From the NCBI GenBank assembly GCA_964632485.1, contig CAZWDO010000040.1, positions 1-17,183 of the forward strand: a stretch of 17,183 bases of DNA. Direction: 5' to 3'. A program made the position numbers and the translations under genes. A model generated the notes under the pieces. It did no database searches. It was given only the letters and a program-made list of their open reading frames with translations, and had not been told where the DNA came from. The DNA comes from CAZWDO01 sp964632485 [NCBI: uncultured bacterium]. Its GTDB lineage: Bacteria > JAGOEH01. Shown here one piece after another: positions 15,910 through 17,183 of the stretch; position 1 is the first letter of the stretch, and each line of letters starts with the position of its first letter.

Positions 15910-16446
15910 TCAGCCATTATTAATATCAATTTTATCCAACAGGGGAAGGGGAGGGCCTTGCTGAGGTTCCGTAACCGTTATCGGTAGCCAAACGCTATCC
16001 GGCATGATAAATCCGTAATGATCCTCATGCACTAATGCGATATGCAAGCCAGTCAATCCTTGACTTTTTCCAACGACATGGAAACCCCAATCCTCGCCAT
16101 TACTCTGATCATGACGGAAAATGCTTGCCAGACTAGTATCGCGAACGGTCAACTCCAACTCATGATGAGCATCATTGAGGCTGGATGTCGTTTGGGGATT
16201 GAATTCCATACTATCCTGATCGAGAAACCAAACAGAAATATGGCCGCTTTGGCTGCCTTCACTGATAGAAATTCCTGAGTTGGCGCTGAACTCTCCTTTA
16301 AAGTAACGCCCAACCTCCACACCGCTATCATAAAGCGCGAATCCCCAGGGCATCACATGTTCACCAATATCTTCACCTTTATCTTTACTGCAAAATATAC
16401 CCGTCATCATAGCGGTCAGCAGCAAATAAAACGTTATCCTAATCAT
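15910..16446 (-). CDS. Putative secreted lipoprotein of the metal-uptake locus
   Basis: 178 residues with a hydrophobic N-terminus followed by Cys19 (MTGIFCSK). The residues before Cys19 (GIF) are not a canonical lipobox, so lipidation is possible but unproven. The body is predicted beta-rich and ends in GLHIALVHEDHYGFIMPDSV, containing three His and several acidic residues; HEDH could bind a metal. ATG has AAAGGAG 9 bases upstream. It lies 58 bases upstream of the TonB receptor remnant and downstream of a small His-rich membrane protein, all on one strand. I infer a periplasmic or outer-membrane metal-handling accessory; no named family is recognised. Unlike the receptor it shows no disruption. 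Confidence 0.65.
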   Translation of the reverse strand: MIRITFYLLLTAMMTGIFCSKDKGEDIGEHVMPWGFALYDSGVEVGRYFKGEFSANSGISISEGSQSGHISVWFLDQDSMEFNPQTTSSLNDAHHELELTVRDTSLASIFRHDQSNGEDWGFHVVGKSQGLTGLHIALVHEDHYGFIMPDSVWLPITVTEPQQGPPLPLLDKIDINNG

Positions 16447-16603
16447 ATTTCAATTCTCCTTTCGATTCATTATGGTATATCGTTTCCATATTCAATAAGC
16501 AATCTAAAACAGCATCACGCATCAATCATACCAGTCGGAATAAAAGCTGCTTTCAAATAAAGGCCTCACAGTTCAGGATATAGCCTATTGCTGATTTATA
16601 TAG

Positions 16604-16619
16604 TTTAACACCAGTTAAA
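16604..16619. promoter_or_regulatory. Inverted repeat TTTAAC-N4-GTTAAA, candidate operator
   Basis: TTTAAC and GTTAAA are perfect inverted 6-mers with a 4-base spacer (ACCA). On the minus strand the site lies directly upstream of TATATA (16602-16597), about 160 bases before the lipoprotein ATG. No good -35 is seen. A dimeric repressor site, for example of the Fur/Zur class, is possible given the locus, but the motif is not a Zur consensus I recognise. Confidence 0.35.
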
Positions 16620-16675
16620 TAGACGATTAATCACCTATTGAGGGAAACAAAAAAGATTTAATGGGAGTAATTTAA

Positions 16676-17062
16676 TTAAGGATAGAAAGGAGGAGAGCGA
16701 TTCCGTTTACAAAAAATAAGAATAGTCGATGAAAAAATCGACAAAAAAACAGAGTTTCTTGAAACACTGGCGCAGAGTGTCAGAACAAAGAGAGCGACGA
16801 TGACAATGGCATTTAGCGCCAAAAGCAATTGATGAGCCGGGCAATCATCATGATGATGAAAATCGGGTTTGTGATTATGAAATGAATCCAAAAGTGCCGT
16901 ATGAAAGACTACGGTAACCATTAACCAGACAGTGATTATAACAAAAATCAGTTGCCTGTGCTTTAATTGCAGCTTCAAACTATATATCTTTTGCGCTTTA
17001 TTGGAATAATTAACAGCGAACTGCTTAGATTTAATTTCCACATGAAATGGTAACCCTCTCAT
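16676..17062 (-). CDS. Small His-rich membrane protein (metal-locus type)
   Basis: 128 residues. After a basic N-terminus, membrane helix 1 spans about 39-56 (LIFVIITVWLMVTVVF) and helix 2 about 79-98 (LLALNAIVIVALFVLTLC). Between them a loop reads FHNHKPDFHHHDDCPAHQ, with six His and one Cys. The positive-inside rule puts this loop in the periplasm. A third hydrophobic stretch (105-118) and RSPPFYP end the protein. Small two-helix proteins with a periplasmic H/D/C-rich loop (DUF2946-like) commonly adjoin TonB-dependent metal receptors. I infer metal binding, with zinc, nickel, cobalt or copper all possible. The ATG at 17062 has no SD and the first ~30 residues may not be translated; GTG at codon 8 and later starts are possible. 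Confidence 0.6.
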   Translation of the reverse strand: MRGLPFHVEIKSKQFAVNYSNKAQKIYSLKLQLKHRQLIFVIITVWLMVTVVFHTALLDSFHNHKPDFHHHDDCPAHQLLLALNAIVIVALFVLTLCASVSRNSVFLSIFSSTILIFCKRNRSPPFYP

Positions 17063-17133
17063 TAGCGTACCGCAGGATTCAGGGTAGAATATAAGGGAAA
17101 AAAAGTAAACCTAAAAAAAACTGGAATTAGGTC

Positions 17134-17173
17134 AAAAAAAAAAGCCCATCGTGATATATAACGAATGGGCTTT
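17134..17173 (-). terminator. Rho-independent terminator of a gene beyond the right edge
   Basis: AAAGCCCAT (17141-17149) pairs with ATGGGCTTT (17165-17173), extended by CGT/ACG with one bulged A. On the minus strand it is followed by a run of ten T (17143-17134). It should end a minus-strand transcript whose gene lies outside the window. Confidence 0.85.
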
Positions 17174-17183
17174 AAGGAGTAGC

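Overview
This 17 kb window looks like chromosomal DNA from a Gram-negative bacterium. It carries a TonB-dependent receptor relic with an N-terminal carboxypeptidase-regulatory-like domain, an ECF sigma/anti-sigma/DUF4097 operon, a Tpx-type thiol peroxidase and a yajC-def-fmt cluster. That mix, together with A/T-rich spacers, purine-rich Shine-Dalgarno (SD) sequences and readable TTGACA/TATAAT-like promoters, would suit a member of the FCB group or a neighbour (Calditrichota- or KSB1-like). The phylum is an inference; there is no rRNA to settle it.

Layout, left to right. A GT-C family (GT39/PMT_2-like) membrane glycosyltransferase (35-1597, +) converges on an APC-family amino acid permease (1729-3072, -). 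The permease has a near-consensus promoter and a perfect 16-bp palindrome just after the predicted transcription start. Next on the minus strand is a restriction-modification relic: an intact beta-class adenine methyltransferase (3395-4444) directly downstream of a 126-codon ORF (4448-4828). That ORF looks like the two ends of a restriction endonuclease joined in frame after loss of the catalytic core. The relic keeps a strong promoter.

On the plus strand follow the housekeeping genes: yajC-def-fmt (5200-6959, with touching or overlapping genes), tRNA-Glu(CUC) (7008-7079) with its own promoter, tex (7327-9519, probable TTG start) overlapping an M16 zinc peptidase (9516-10820), and a small two-CBS-domain protein (10908-11354) closed by a bidirectional terminator.

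The right third is on the minus strand. An operon of ECF sigma factor, zinc-finger anti-sigma factor and a DUF4097-type periplasmic beta-repeat protein (13575 down to 11476) is followed by thiol peroxidase tpx (13712-14215). Last comes what looks like a metal-acquisition locus: a small His-rich membrane protein (16676-17062), a possible lipoprotein with a C-terminal HxDH motif (15910-16446) and a decayed TonB-dependent receptor (14452-15851). The receptor has lost its plug and most of the distal barrel, but its last beta-strand is still readable in another frame at 14452-14544.

The most notable result is reductive rather than a new system. Two unrelated genes in one window (the endonuclease and the TonB receptor) each keep recognisable N- and C-termini while the middle is gone. 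I see no CRISPR array, transposase, integrase or prophage gene. Degenerate interspersed palindromic repeats lie in two intergenic gaps.
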